Source of the DNA: Candidatus Gallacutalibacter pullicola
GTDB lineage: Bacteria; Bacillota; Clostridia; Oscillospirales; Acutalibacteraceae
DNA: 56,966 bases
Reading direction: 5' to 3'
Assembly (NCBI GenBank): GCA_018712265.1
Contig: DVHF01000153.1
Coordinates: 1 to 56,966 of the forward strand
The notes under the pieces are model-generated. The model was not told the DNA's origin, ran no database searches, and was given only the letters and a program-made list of their open reading frames with translations. Below, piece by piece: positions 45,662-53,255 of this stretch; positions within the stretch are counted from its first letter, which is position 1; every line of letters starts with the position of its first letter. A program made the position numbers and the translations under genes.

Positions 45662-46406
45662 CCGATTCCCCCCTCCCTTTTTCCTGCTTTGCCGCGGCCG
45701 AAAGCCGTTTGACTTCCTCGCCGGTGAGACGCCGCCACTGTCCGGGCTGGAGCATCCCAAGCTTGACCGGGCCTATCGCAATGCGGCGCAGGCGCGCCAC
45801 CTCCAAGCCCACGGCCTCGCACATTTTGCGGATCTCGCGGTTCCGCCCCTCACGCAGGATCATTTCCAGCACAACGCGGCCCGGCTCCTGAGAAAGCACC
45901 TTGACGTCCGCCGGGGCCGTTTTCCTGCCCTCGATCTCGATGCCCACGGCCATTTGCGTGAGCTGATCCTCCGTGACGGACGGGCGCACTGTGACGCGGT
46001 ACGTTTTCGGCACGTGCATGGACGGGTGCATCATCGCGTTGGCAAAGGCACCGTCGTTCGTCATCAGCAGAAGTCCCTCGGATTCCCTGTCGAGGCGTCC
46101 GACCGGATACACGCGCTCCGGGATTTCCGAAACCAGTTCCGCCACGCACTTGCGGTCCATCTCGTCGCTCATGGTGGTGATGTAGCCGCGCGGCTTGTTG
46201 AGCATGATATAGACGGCTTCCCGCACCGGCTCGACCCGGCGGCCGCGCACCGTGATTTTATCGCGCCGGGGATCGGCTTTATCCCCGATCTGCACGATTT
46301 TTCCGTTTACCTTTACCTCGCCTGCCGCGATCATTTCCTCCGCTTTCCGGCGGGACGCGATCCCGCAGTCGGCAAGTATTTTCTGAACCCTGATTTTATT
46401 CTCCAT
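45585..46406 (-). CDS. Pseudouridine synthase, RluB/RsuA family
   Basis: This 273-residue enzyme modifies uridine in ribosomal RNA. An S4 RNA-binding domain is at residues 6-50 (VQKILADCGIASRRKAEEMI), and the catalytic core has GRLDRESEGLLLMTNDG with the catalytic Asp106. A basic tail (RRPRGNSARRSGGRR) extends past the usual end and covers the overlap with the next gene. The start ATG at 46406 has GGGAG at seven bases; another ATG two codons earlier is closer to the site. It overlaps the upstream gene by 11 bases. Confidence 0.94.
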   Translation of the reverse strand: MENKIRVQKILADCGIASRRKAEEMIAAGEVKVNGKIVQIGDKADPRRDKITVRGRRVEPVREAVYIMLNKPRGYITTMSDEMDRKCVAELVSEIPERVYPVGRLDRESEGLLLMTNDGAFANAMMHPSMHVPKTYRVTVRPSVTEDQLTQMAVGIEIEGRKTAPADVKVLSQEPGRVVLEMILREGRNREIRKMCEAVGLEVARLRRIAIGPVKLGMLQPGQWRRLTGEEVKRLSAAAKQEKGRGESDASGEPYQGRRRPRGNSARRSGGRR

Positions 46407-46896
46407 GTCCATCTCCCAATGTCAAAATATGAAGCCTGCTCCGAAACGCGATCTCCACAATTTCCTCCGCCGTCGGTTCGCCGTCTCCGGTATAATCCTC
46501 GCAGAATTCCGGATTGAAGATCAGATCGGAAATGCTGGTATTCGGAAAGGTGCGGTCGAGCAGTTCCACATAATAATCTGCCATTTCATCTGCGGGATCC
46601 TCCAGAATCCGCTTCACAAGACACAGTGCTTCCTCTTTGGTGATATCCTCCACTACGGGGGCGTCCGGCAGGACCAGATCGCGCGCGAGCGTGGCCGCGT
46701 CCGTCCAGCCGAGGTAGGAAACGGCATCCTCCCACGTCAGCGTCCGCCCTGGCGGGAGAAGCTCCCGGATCTGTGCCAGAACCGGCTCCATCTGCTCCCT
46801 TCCGACTAAAACGTCCACCTGACGGAGCAGCGATTCCACAGCCGCTTCTTTTTCCGGATCCCGATCGGGGTACCGGAACACTTCTCTCAATTCCAT
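46396..46896 (-). CDS. Protein of unknown function, 166 residues
   Basis: This acidic cytoplasmic protein starts MELREVFRYPDRDPEKEAAV after AAGGATG. It has helix-rich stretches (SLLRQVDVLVGREQMEPVL, EEALCLVKRILEDPADEMAD) and no recognised motif. It lies 22 bases after dacF and overlaps rluB, so it is translated with them. I do not recognise the family. Confidence 0.75.
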   Translation of the reverse strand: MELREVFRYPDRDPEKEAAVESLLRQVDVLVGREQMEPVLAQIRELLPPGRTLTWEDAVSYLGWTDAATLARDLVLPDAPVVEDITKEEALCLVKRILEDPADEMADYYVELLDRTFPNTSISDLIFNPEFCEDYTGDGEPTAEEIVEIAFRSRLHILTLGDGHGE

Positions 46897-46918
46897 ATCA
46901 TACATCCTTTTGTGCGTT

Positions 46919-48073
46919 TTATTTTCCCTGTATCCTGCCGAGCAAGGAGGAGATCCAGTCCAGAATGCCGTCGAGCCAGCTCTTTTCAATCTCCTGTGCC
47001 GTCACGTCCTCCCGCGCCAGAATAGGCGCTGTGAGCAAAGCTTCTCCGTTCAGGGAATATTCCACCTCGCCCACCTGTTCCCCCGTCTGCACGGGCGCGT
47101 AGAGGAACCGCGGCAGCTTCACCGTGCGCGTGATCTGGGCTTCTTCTCCAATCTGAAGCGTAACGCGTCCGGCCTTTTGCCCGACAGCAGTGATTTCCTC
47201 CACCACCCCGCCGACAACCGGGAGCGTCCAGATCTCGCCGCTGTCATCCGGAGAAAAGGTCTCAATCTGGGAAAAGCCGTAGTCGAGCATCACCCGATGA
47301 TCGTTCCAGTCGTCGGGCGCGTTGAGCGTTGCCGCCACCAGCAGGATCCCATCCCTCTCCGCGGCGGTGACGAGGCAGCGTCCTGATTTTTTGGTATAGC
47401 CCGTTTTAATCCCGATGCAGCCGTCGTACAGGGAAAGCATTTTATTGTGGTTTGTCAGGTGATATGTCTGTTCCGGATAGGCAAAGGAAACCGTCATCTG
47501 CTGCTGGGAACAGATTGACCGGAACTCCGGATTGCTGATCGCGGCGGCACCCAGCCTTGCCATATCGAGTGCGGTGGAATAATGGCCGTCCGCGTCCAGA
47601 CCGGAGGGCGTGACGAAGTGGGTATTTTCGAGTCCCAGCGTTTCCGCCCGGCGGTTCATCCTGTCCGCAAAGGCGGAGGGAGATCCGTCGATAGCGTACG
47701 CAGCGGAATTTGCCGCATCGTTTCCGGAAACGGTCAGCATTCCCACCGCCAGATCGTGCAGTGTCAGGCGGTAGCCGGGGAGCAGGCCCATCGAGGATCC
47801 CTCCACGCGCACCATTTCATCGGTGATCGTCACCTCGCGATCGCCTGAGGCTTCAATTTCCTCCAGCGTGAGCAGAGCCGTCATAATCTTGGTGGTGCTC
47901 GCCATGGACAGCTGTTCCGTTTCGTTCTTTGCGAAAACAGTCCTGCCGCTTTCCGCCTCGATCAGCGCGGCTGCCTGTGCCGACACCTGCGGCTCTCCTG
48001 CCGCCGCCACCGCCGGGGACACCGCCGTCAGCACCATCGCCATCCCCACAGCCAGAATCCTTCTCACCTTCAT
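46919..48073 (-). CDS. D-alanyl-D-alanine carboxypeptidase (DacF-like, peptidase S11)
   Basis: This 384-residue enzyme trims peptidoglycan stems. A signal peptide covers about residues 1-25. The penicillin-binding motifs are in order: STTK (Ser59, Lys62), SGN in TVSGNDAA, and KTG in GIKTGYTKKSGR. The C-terminal DUF1958-like domain is followed by a hydrophobic or amphipathic tail (LDGILDWISSLLGRIQ) for membrane attachment. The start ATG adjoins AGGAGG too closely; GTG two codons later is better spaced. Position next to gerW suggests a role in the spore wall. Confidence 0.94.
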   Translation of the reverse strand: MKVRRILAVGMAMVLTAVSPAVAAAGEPQVSAQAAALIEAESGRTVFAKNETEQLSMASTTKIMTALLTLEEIEASGDREVTITDEMVRVEGSSMGLLPGYRLTLHDLAVGMLTVSGNDAANSAAYAIDGSPSAFADRMNRRAETLGLENTHFVTPSGLDADGHYSTALDMARLGAAAISNPEFRSICSQQQMTVSFAYPEQTYHLTNHNKMLSLYDGCIGIKTGYTKKSGRCLVTAAERDGILLVAATLNAPDDWNDHRVMLDYGFSQIETFSPDDSGEIWTLPVVGGVVEEITAVGQKAGRVTLQIGEEAQITRTVKLPRFLYAPVQTGEQVGEVEYSLNGEALLTAPILAREDVTAQEIEKSWLDGILDWISSLLGRIQGK

Positions 48074-48087
48074 CCTCCTCTCTCTCC

Positions 48088-48361
48088 CGTGACGGGGCCT
48101 GCGCGGCCCCGTCGCCCCGCGCCGGGCCATCCCGCACGCGGGCCGTCCCCTTTTGTCACTTCGTGACATTTCCCCCGCACTGCGGGGGAATCTTCCCGGA
48201 CCCATCTCCGCCTTACCACTCAGGTTATCGTCCCCCCGGTGTCGAGACGGGGGATCTTCTTATGAATGATAATTTTTATGGTCGTTTACCGGCAGCATAC
48301 AGGAAGTTCCGCGCGGAGGTCACGACGCGCGACGCGTTTTACGTGCAGACTTAGTCTGCAT
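48088..48361. repeat. Composite repeat region before dacF
   Basis: Position 48145-48197 carries, in minus orientation, the module GGGAAGATTCCCCCGCAG with the hairpin TGTCACTTCGTGACA (48154-48168) shared with family B copy 1. Position 48233-48255 has GGTGTCGAGACGGGGGATCT, also seen near 20630. Position 48300-48361 is a family A end with GCGGAGGTCACGACGCGCGA and the perfect palindrome TGCAGACTTAGTCTGCA (48344-48360). No gene is seen in the gap 48074-48396. Confidence 0.75.
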
Positions 48362-48396
48362 ATTTGTATGAGAGAGGATGGAAAAATAGTCGTCTT

Positions 48397-48834
48397 TTAT
48401 AAAACAGGATCGTCTGCGCCGGGCGACTGCTTCGTTTCCGGCACAGAGGTCTTTTTGTCCGCGTTCTTCTTGCTCAAAAGACCGCTCACCTTGTCCACAA
48501 CGTCGGGAATCATATTGATTACACGATCCGCCGAGGTATTGCACGGCTCAATGGATACCATCTTGACGTTCCCCTCAGAAATCACTAGGAACCCGATCGG
48601 GGTAATGGAAATTCCCGCGCCTGCGCCGCCGCCGAAAAATTCTTTCGCCGGCTGGGCCTTGGAGGGGAAATCCGAACCACCCGACGCAAATCCGTAGGCC
48701 ACCTTGGAAACCGGGATAATAATCGTCCCGTCCGGAGAGGTGATCGGATCGCCCACCACCGTGTTGACGTCTACCATCTGCTTGATTTTTTCCAGGGTTG
48801 TATTCATCATGCCTTCAATGGGATGATCGCTCAT
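48397..48834 (-). CDS. GerW family sporulation protein (YtfJ)
   Basis: This 145-residue protein starts MSDHPIEGMMNTTLEKIKQM and has the GerW core VNTVVGDPITSPDGTIIIPV and a glycine-rich FFGGGAGAGISITPIGFLVI. In Bacillus the homolog YtfJ is made in the forespore and affects germination. It follows the DUF2953 gene, as ytfJ follows ytfI. Its presence supports a spore-forming host. The C-terminal tail is charged and divergent. Confidence 0.93.
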   Translation of the reverse strand: MSDHPIEGMMNTTLEKIKQMVDVNTVVGDPITSPDGTIIIPVSKVAYGFASGGSDFPSKAQPAKEFFGGGAGAGISITPIGFLVISEGNVKMVSIEPCNTSADRVINMIPDVVDKVSGLLSKKNADKKTSVPETKQSPGADDPVL

Positions 48835-48921
48835 AAACAGCACCGCCTTTTTGATATTTTGTGGAAGCCTTGGCCGCGGCGTCCATCCCTCCAAAAGAAT
48901 GAACGCTCCGGCCAGGGCTCC

Positions 48922-49554
48922 CTATTGTTGTGTCTCCTGTCCGGAAATTTTCTTTTTGAAAAATGCCAAAACCAGCTTTGCCAGAAAGCCAATCCCTGCG
49001 GATAACAGAAATACCGGTTTTATCCGGAGCCTTGCCTCCATATGCGCCTTTGTCTGCGCTCCCTCCGAAAAATCCGGGAATACGCTCACGCCGTAATGCT
49101 TCGTTTTCGCCTGCGACACCAGCACGCTCACCGCCGGATAGATTACCGCGCAGAGCTTTCCGTAAGTCAGGGCCGTCTCCGCGGCGTCCTCCCCGCCCGC
49201 CGACACATCCAGCGAGAAATCCGCAATCACAAGATGGCGGAATAGCTTCTTCAGGCTTCCTGCCGCAAGCACGGCAAGCTCCCGCAGAAAGTCAAAAAGC
49301 CCTGCCGCATTGTCCTCCCCCGTTAGTTTGCGCAGCTTTTCCAGAGTGCTTTCAGATTCTTCCTCTGATTTTTTCTTTTTCTGGGAAGCACGTTTTTTCT
49401 TTCCGGTTGATTTTTCCTTTGGTGGAAGTAGCTGGAAAGAAAAGAAAAGATATTTGAGCCTGACGGAAAATCCGTTCAGAAAGGATAGACGAAGCGTAAT
49501 CGGACAGCATAAAAGCAGGATGAGCAGGAGGACAATCCCTCCAAAAACAAGCAT
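48922..49554 (-). CDS. DUF2953 domain protein (YtfI-like)
   Basis: This 210-residue protein has an N-terminal membrane segment (residues 2-20), a basic, charged stretch (about 52-75, KEKSTGKKKRASQKKKKSEE), and a DUF2953 domain with HLVIADFSLDVSAGGEDAAETAL and TKHYGVSVFPDFSEG. A second hydrophobic segment lies near the end. Function is unknown; it accompanies gerW in spore formers and may be a sporulation membrane protein. Start ATG follows GGGGGAATAAC. Confidence 0.9.
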   Translation of the reverse strand: MLVFGGIVLLLILLLCCPITLRLSFLNGFSVRLKYLFFSFQLLPPKEKSTGKKKRASQKKKKSEEESESTLEKLRKLTGEDNAAGLFDFLRELAVLAAGSLKKLFRHLVIADFSLDVSAGGEDAAETALTYGKLCAVIYPAVSVLVSQAKTKHYGVSVFPDFSEGAQTKAHMEARLRIKPVFLLSAGIGFLAKLVLAFFKKKISGQETQQ

Positions 49555-49636
49555 GTTATTCCCCCTTTATCTGAGGATATCCGAGGAAATTCCAGCAGCC
49601 CCGACCGGCAAATCTCCGGCGGAGTTCATTCTGCCG

Positions 49637-50221
49637 CTATTCCTCTGGCTGACGGAGATCTTCCGGCACGGAGGAGCCAAGACCCGTCTGCTCTGTCCTG
49701 TTGGGCACTGCCTTTTCCGGCAGGGGCGGAAGCTCCTCCGGGGAGGAAAGTCCGAAGCAGCGCAGAAAATTGACGGTAGTCCCGTAAAGGAGCGGGCGTC
49801 CCGGAAGTTCCAGCCGTCCGCGTTCCTCAATCAGTCCCTTCGTCATCAGGCTGCCGATCACGCCGGAGCAGTCCACCCCGCGCACCTGCTCGACAAACGC
49901 CTTTGTCACCGGCTGGTTATATGCGATTACTGCAAGCACCTCCATTGCCGCCTGCGACAAAGGCGCATTTCTCCGGATTTCCAGCGCGGCGCGCACCTTT
50001 CCGCCGTACTGCGAATTTGTGCACATCTGATAGCTGTCCTCCAAATGCAGGATCCGCACCCCGCGATCCGGGCGGTTATACTCCGCCATCAGCTTTTGCA
50101 GAAGCTTCGACGCAGTCAGCTTGTCCAGCTCCAGAGCCTCTGTGATCCTGTCGAGCGAAACGGGTTCCCCGCTCGCAAATAAAATGGCCTCAATCGCCCC
50201 TTGCAGCTTTTTCAGCTCCAA
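49637..50221 (-). CDS. scpB: SMC-Scp complex subunit ScpB
   Basis: This 194-residue protein is part of the condensin that segregates chromosomes. Winged-helix repeats are visible: AIEAILFASGEPVSLDRI, then APLSQAAMEVLAVIAYNQPVTK and RGVDCSGVIGSLMTKGLIEERG, with LLYGTTVNFLRCFGL. The start is TTG, with AAGGGCGGG before it. It overlaps scpA by 32 bases, so the two subunits are coupled. Confidence 0.96.
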   Translation of the reverse strand: MELKKLQGAIEAILFASGEPVSLDRITEALELDKLTASKLLQKLMAEYNRPDRGVRILHLEDSYQMCTNSQYGGKVRAALEIRRNAPLSQAAMEVLAVIAYNQPVTKAFVEQVRGVDCSGVIGSLMTKGLIEERGRLELPGRPLLYGTTVNFLRCFGLSSPEELPPLPEKAVPNRTEQTGLGSSVPEDLRQPEE

Positions 50222-50939
50222 CCGGTTTCCCGCCCTTCTTCTTTGAAATCAACCGGATCCGCGCGTTCTCACGCTCTCCCTCCACACGGATCCTCTTTTC
50301 CTTTACCAGTTCCAAAACTGCAAGGAACGCCGCGACACGTTCAGATTTTTCTTTCTTCTCGCGGAAAAGATCCACATACCGGATCTCGCGTTCTTTCCAG
50401 AGATGACGCAGGACGGAGATTGCCTGCGATACCACCGAAACGATCCGGCGGCTCACAATTCCGGAGAAAGATTCCGCGGGCGGCGGCAGGAACCGTTTGC
50501 CGCGCCCCACCGCGCACAGATACGCCGCCAGAAGCTCCCGGGGATCGTGTGTGCGCGCATATTGGCGATCCGGGATAAGCTCCTGCGGCGCGCGTACATA
50601 CAGATCCGGATTCATGCAGGCCGCGAGCCGTTTTGCCGCCTCTTTACATTCCTGATATTCCAGCAGCTGTCCCGTCAGCTCCTGCTTGAGCGCGTCCGCC
50701 TCCTCGTGCTTCGGCAGCAGCGAAACTGTTTTGATATACACCAGCCGCGCCGCCATTTCCAGAAATTCGCTGGCGACGTCCATATCGAGATCCTTCATCC
50801 GGTTGATCTGCACCATGTACTGATCGCAGAGCTCCGAAATCTGGATGTCGAAAATATTCAGCTTGTTTTTGGTGATCAATGTGAGGAGCAGATCCAGAGG
50901 CCCCTCAAATTTTTCCAGCTTATAGGATAGCTTTTCCAT
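50190..50939 (-). CDS. scpA: SMC-Scp complex subunit ScpA
   Basis: This 249-residue kleisin bridges the SMC dimer. The N-terminal EKFEGPLDLLLTLITKNKLNIFDI is the family hallmark. FLEMAARLVYIKTVSLLPK follows, and a C-terminal winged helix (ERVAAFLAVLELVKEKRIRV) is present. It starts at ATG. The gene pair lies after a site-2 protease gene, the usual clostridial order. Confidence 0.97.
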   Translation of the reverse strand: MEKLSYKLEKFEGPLDLLLTLITKNKLNIFDIQISELCDQYMVQINRMKDLDMDVASEFLEMAARLVYIKTVSLLPKHEEADALKQELTGQLLEYQECKEAAKRLAACMNPDLYVRAPQELIPDRQYARTHDPRELLAAYLCAVGRGKRFLPPPAESFSGIVSRRIVSVVSQAISVLRHLWKEREIRYVDLFREKKEKSERVAAFLAVLELVKEKRIRVEGERENARIRLISKKKGGKPVGAEKAARGD

Positions 50940-50954
50940 CGTCCCGCCCGCTAT

Positions 50955-51635
50955 TCAAATCCAGAACCGGAACGGCAGCGACGCCACCCAGTAAACCGCT
51001 GATTCCACCAGATTATCCACGACCGCAAGCGGGCGATCCAGCACCCCTAAAAACAGCAGCAGGAACAGCACAAGCACAATCTGCCGCTGATACCGGTAAT
51101 ACTGCCACATCATCCTGTCCGGCAGGAACGCCGCGACGATTCTCGAGCCGTCAAGCGGCGGAACCGGCAGCAGATTGAACACTGCGAGCATGACGTTGAT
51201 ACGGATATAGTACGTGAAAAAGATCAGCACAAGCACATGAGACACACCGAAAAAAGCCAGAATATTCAGGATCAGAGCGCCGGCAAGGGCCGCCAGAATG
51301 TTTGCAACAGGCCCAGCCAGCGCGGTGAGCGCCATTCCCTTTTTGGGATTCTTGAAATACCGCGGATCGACAGGGACCGGCTTCGCCCAGCCGAATCCAA
51401 ACAGCAGGATCATCAGCGCACCCATAGGATCGAGGCTGGCAAGCGGGTTGAGCGTCAGGCGCCCCTGAAGCTTCGCGGTATTATCGCCAAGCCGCTGCGC
51501 CATCCAGCCGTGCGCAAACTCATGCAGAGGGAGAATACAAAAGATAATAAACGCCACCGCCAGAATCTGCATCAGTATACTGTACGGTGAGATCGCCCTG
51601 CCGCTGGCGGCAGCCTGAATGACCTGATAAAGCAT
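50955..51635 (-). CDS. Site-2 protease family membrane metalloprotease (M50)
   Basis: This 226-residue integral membrane protein has the zinc motif HEFAHG (His38, Glu39, His42) and the second motif NLLPVPPLDGSRIV with the ligand Asp. Five to six membrane segments are visible. It is the short M50B type without PDZ domain, with unknown substrate. Start at 51635 was chosen because AAGGAG is seven bases before; another ATG two codons upstream is too close. Location beside scpA and scpB is conserved. Confidence 0.94.
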   Translation of the reverse strand: MLYQVIQAAASGRAISPYSILMQILAVAFIIFCILPLHEFAHGWMAQRLGDNTAKLQGRLTLNPLASLDPMGALMILLFGFGWAKPVPVDPRYFKNPKKGMALTALAGPVANILAALAGALILNILAFFGVSHVLVLIFFTYYIRINVMLAVFNLLPVPPLDGSRIVAAFLPDRMMWQYYRYQRQIVLVLFLLLFLGVLDRPLAVVDNLVESAVYWVASLPFRFWI

Positions 51636-51769
51636 AAACATTCTCCTTCATGCGTAAAAAGTAGCCGGGAGTCTGCCCGGATAAAAAATGCGGATGGCAT
51701 AATTCCCCATCATATTATGACTATTATAATACGTCCAAACAAGAAATACAAGCCCGGCAGGCCAGGTGC

Positions 51770-51855
51770 AGCTGAAAAGTCAAAAGGCCGGAAAATCGGC
51801 GAGAAGTAGTGGAACCGGGGGGTGAGAATCCGCCGCAATATTTTCGCGACAACGG
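51770..51855. repeat. Degenerate MITE-like relative
   Basis: GAAAAGTCAAAAGGCCGGAA and GAGAATCCGCCGCAATATTT resemble the interior of the element at 35257. It lies in the gap between the site-2 protease and rpmB genes. No terminal repeats are clear. Confidence 0.5.
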
Positions 51856-51860
51856 ACATG

Positions 51861-51894
51861 AAAAAAGAGGCTGTCCCATACAAGGGAGAGCCTC
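51861..51894 (-). terminator. rpmB terminator
   Basis: GAGGCTGTCCC and GGGAGAGCCTC pair around a six-base loop; on the minus strand they are followed by TTTTTT. It begins about 27 bases after the rpmB stop. Confidence 0.82.
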
Positions 51895-51921
51895 TCGAAA
51901 CTTTTGCGAATTTGCCAAGTT

Positions 51922-52110
51922 TTAGATAGCGCGCGTAACCTTACCGGAACGCAGGCAGCGGGTGCAGGCGTAAATACGCTTCGGAGTACCGTTAACAACA
52001 GCCTTGACGCGCTTGATATTCGGTTTCCAAGCCCTGTTGGAACGTCTGTGGGAATGGGAAACCCTGATACCGAAAGCAATATCCTTGCCACAAATTTCAC
52101 ACTTTGCCAT
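51922..52110 (-). CDS. rpmB: 50S ribosomal protein L28
   Basis: This 62-residue ribosomal protein has CEICGKDIAFGIRVSHSHRR and KPNIKRVKAVVNGTPKRIYA, with a CTRCLRSGKV end. Two CxxC pairs suggest the zinc-binding form. It starts at ATG after AAAGGAGGTGCAGAC. It is a single-gene unit with its own promoter and terminator. Confidence 0.99.
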   Translation of the reverse strand: MAKCEICGKDIAFGIRVSHSHRRSNRAWKPNIKRVKAVVNGTPKRIYACTRCLRSGKVTRAI

Positions 52111-52156
52111 GTGTCTGCACCTCCTTTAAACCGCTATTGACGTTTACAACAGTGTT

Positions 52157-52185
52157 ATTCTAGCAGATTTCACGAAAAAAAGCAA
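52157..52185 (-). promoter_or_regulatory. Sigma-A promoter of rpmB
   Basis: TTGCTT (52180-52185) and TAGAAT (52157-52162) are 17 bases apart on the minus strand, with TG one base upstream of the -10 box (extended -10). Confidence 0.75.
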
Positions 52186-52212
52186 GCCCTTTTTCCTCTT
52201 AATCCCAAAATT

Positions 52213-52523
52213 TTTTCCGCCTGCGGTGAGCAGAACGCGCAGGCGTCGTACCTCCGCTTAGCTGGGTGGCTGATTGGGCTTAGGTGCCCGCGTTTATAAC
52301 GTTCTGCGGATATTATACCACACCTGCGGTGAGCAGAACGCGAACGCGTCGCACCTCCGCTTAGCTGGGTGGCTGATTAGGCTTAGGTGCCCGTGTTTAT
52401 AACGTTCTGCGGATATTAACCATATCTCTGACCAGTCCGCCACCGCGACAGAGTATTTGAAGTTACCAATATGTCAGCGGAGGTTACGACGCGCGGCGCG
52501 TTCTACGTGCAGGCTTAGTCTGG
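52213..52523. repeat. Family A repeat, two tandem units plus palindrome arm
   Basis: CTGCGGTGAGCAGAACGCG occurs at 52221 and 52324, giving a 103-base unit. Each unit has CCTCCGCTTAGCTGGGTGGC, CGTTTATAACGTTCTGCGGA and TATTATACCA or a decayed form. The arm with CCACCGCGACAGAGTATTTG and TTACGACGCGCGGCGCGTTC follows, ending with CAGGCTTAGTCTG (52510-52522), two bases from the plsY stop. It fills most of the 414-base gap 52111-52524. Confidence 0.85.
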
Positions 52524-52524
52524 C

Positions 52525-53229
52525 CTAGCTTTGCTTTTTCATAGATGCTGTGATCTTTTTTTCTTCGCCGTGTTTCAGGCGGATAATGTTTGATTTATGC
52601 TTTGCAATTACAATTCCGCCAATTACCGCCGCCGTGATAAAGCCGAATATCATGCCTCCCACCGTGATCTCTCCCTGGCGGTAATCCAGAAAATACAGGA
52701 CCAGGATCGTGAATATGGGATAAGCGGCCGCCCCGATAATTGAGGACAGCGACACGATTTTACTGCACAAAAACACAATCGCAAACACTACCAGCGTGCA
52801 CAAAAATACCCGCCAGTCCAGAACGAGCATCATCGCAGCTGTTGTGAGAACGCCCTTTCCTCCGCGGAATCCAAAATAAATAGGATAAATATGTCCTAAA
52901 ATCGCGGCAAGTCCCGCCAAATATGTGCCGTACTGCGCCCACGAGAGCGGGAACCCGCTCGCCGTGCAGACATACTGAAAAATCGTCCTCGCAATCAGCA
53001 CCGCCAGCGCACCCTTTGCAAAATCGCAGATAAATGTCAGAAACGCCGCCAGCTTTCCTACTGAACGGAGCACATTCGTCATTCCGGCGTTGCCGCTGCC
53101 CATCGTGCGAATGTCCTGATGATTTGCCAAAAGCCGGGTAAAGATAATCGAAAAGCTGATGCTGCCCAGCAAATAGGCGATGACCGCCGATACCAGGCCC
53201 GGCAGTAAAAATGGTATGATATTGTTCAC
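52525..53229 (-). CDS. plsY: Glycerol-3-phosphate acyltransferase PlsY
   Basis: This 234-residue membrane enzyme transfers an acyl group from acyl phosphate to glycerol-3-phosphate, the first step of phospholipid synthesis. YLLGSISFSIIFTRL, GSGNAGMTNVLRSVGK and GFRGGKGVLTTAAMM are the family motifs, and GHIYPIYFGFRGGKG contains the conserved phosphate-binding stretch. Start is GTG after GGGGGAATC. It follows der, as is common. Its C-terminal tail (EEKKITASMKKQS) is slightly longer than usual and ends at a repeat. Confidence 0.97.
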   Translation of the reverse strand: MNNIIPFLLPGLVSAVIAYLLGSISFSIIFTRLLANHQDIRTMGSGNAGMTNVLRSVGKLAAFLTFICDFAKGALAVLIARTIFQYVCTASGFPLSWAQYGTYLAGLAAILGHIYPIYFGFRGGKGVLTTAAMMLVLDWRVFLCTLVVFAIVFLCSKIVSLSSIIGAAAYPIFTILVLYFLDYRQGEITVGGMIFGFITAAVIGGIVIAKHKSNIIRLKHGEEKKITASMKKQS

Positions 53230-53255
53230 TTGTGATTCCCCCTGCCTGCTTTTTC

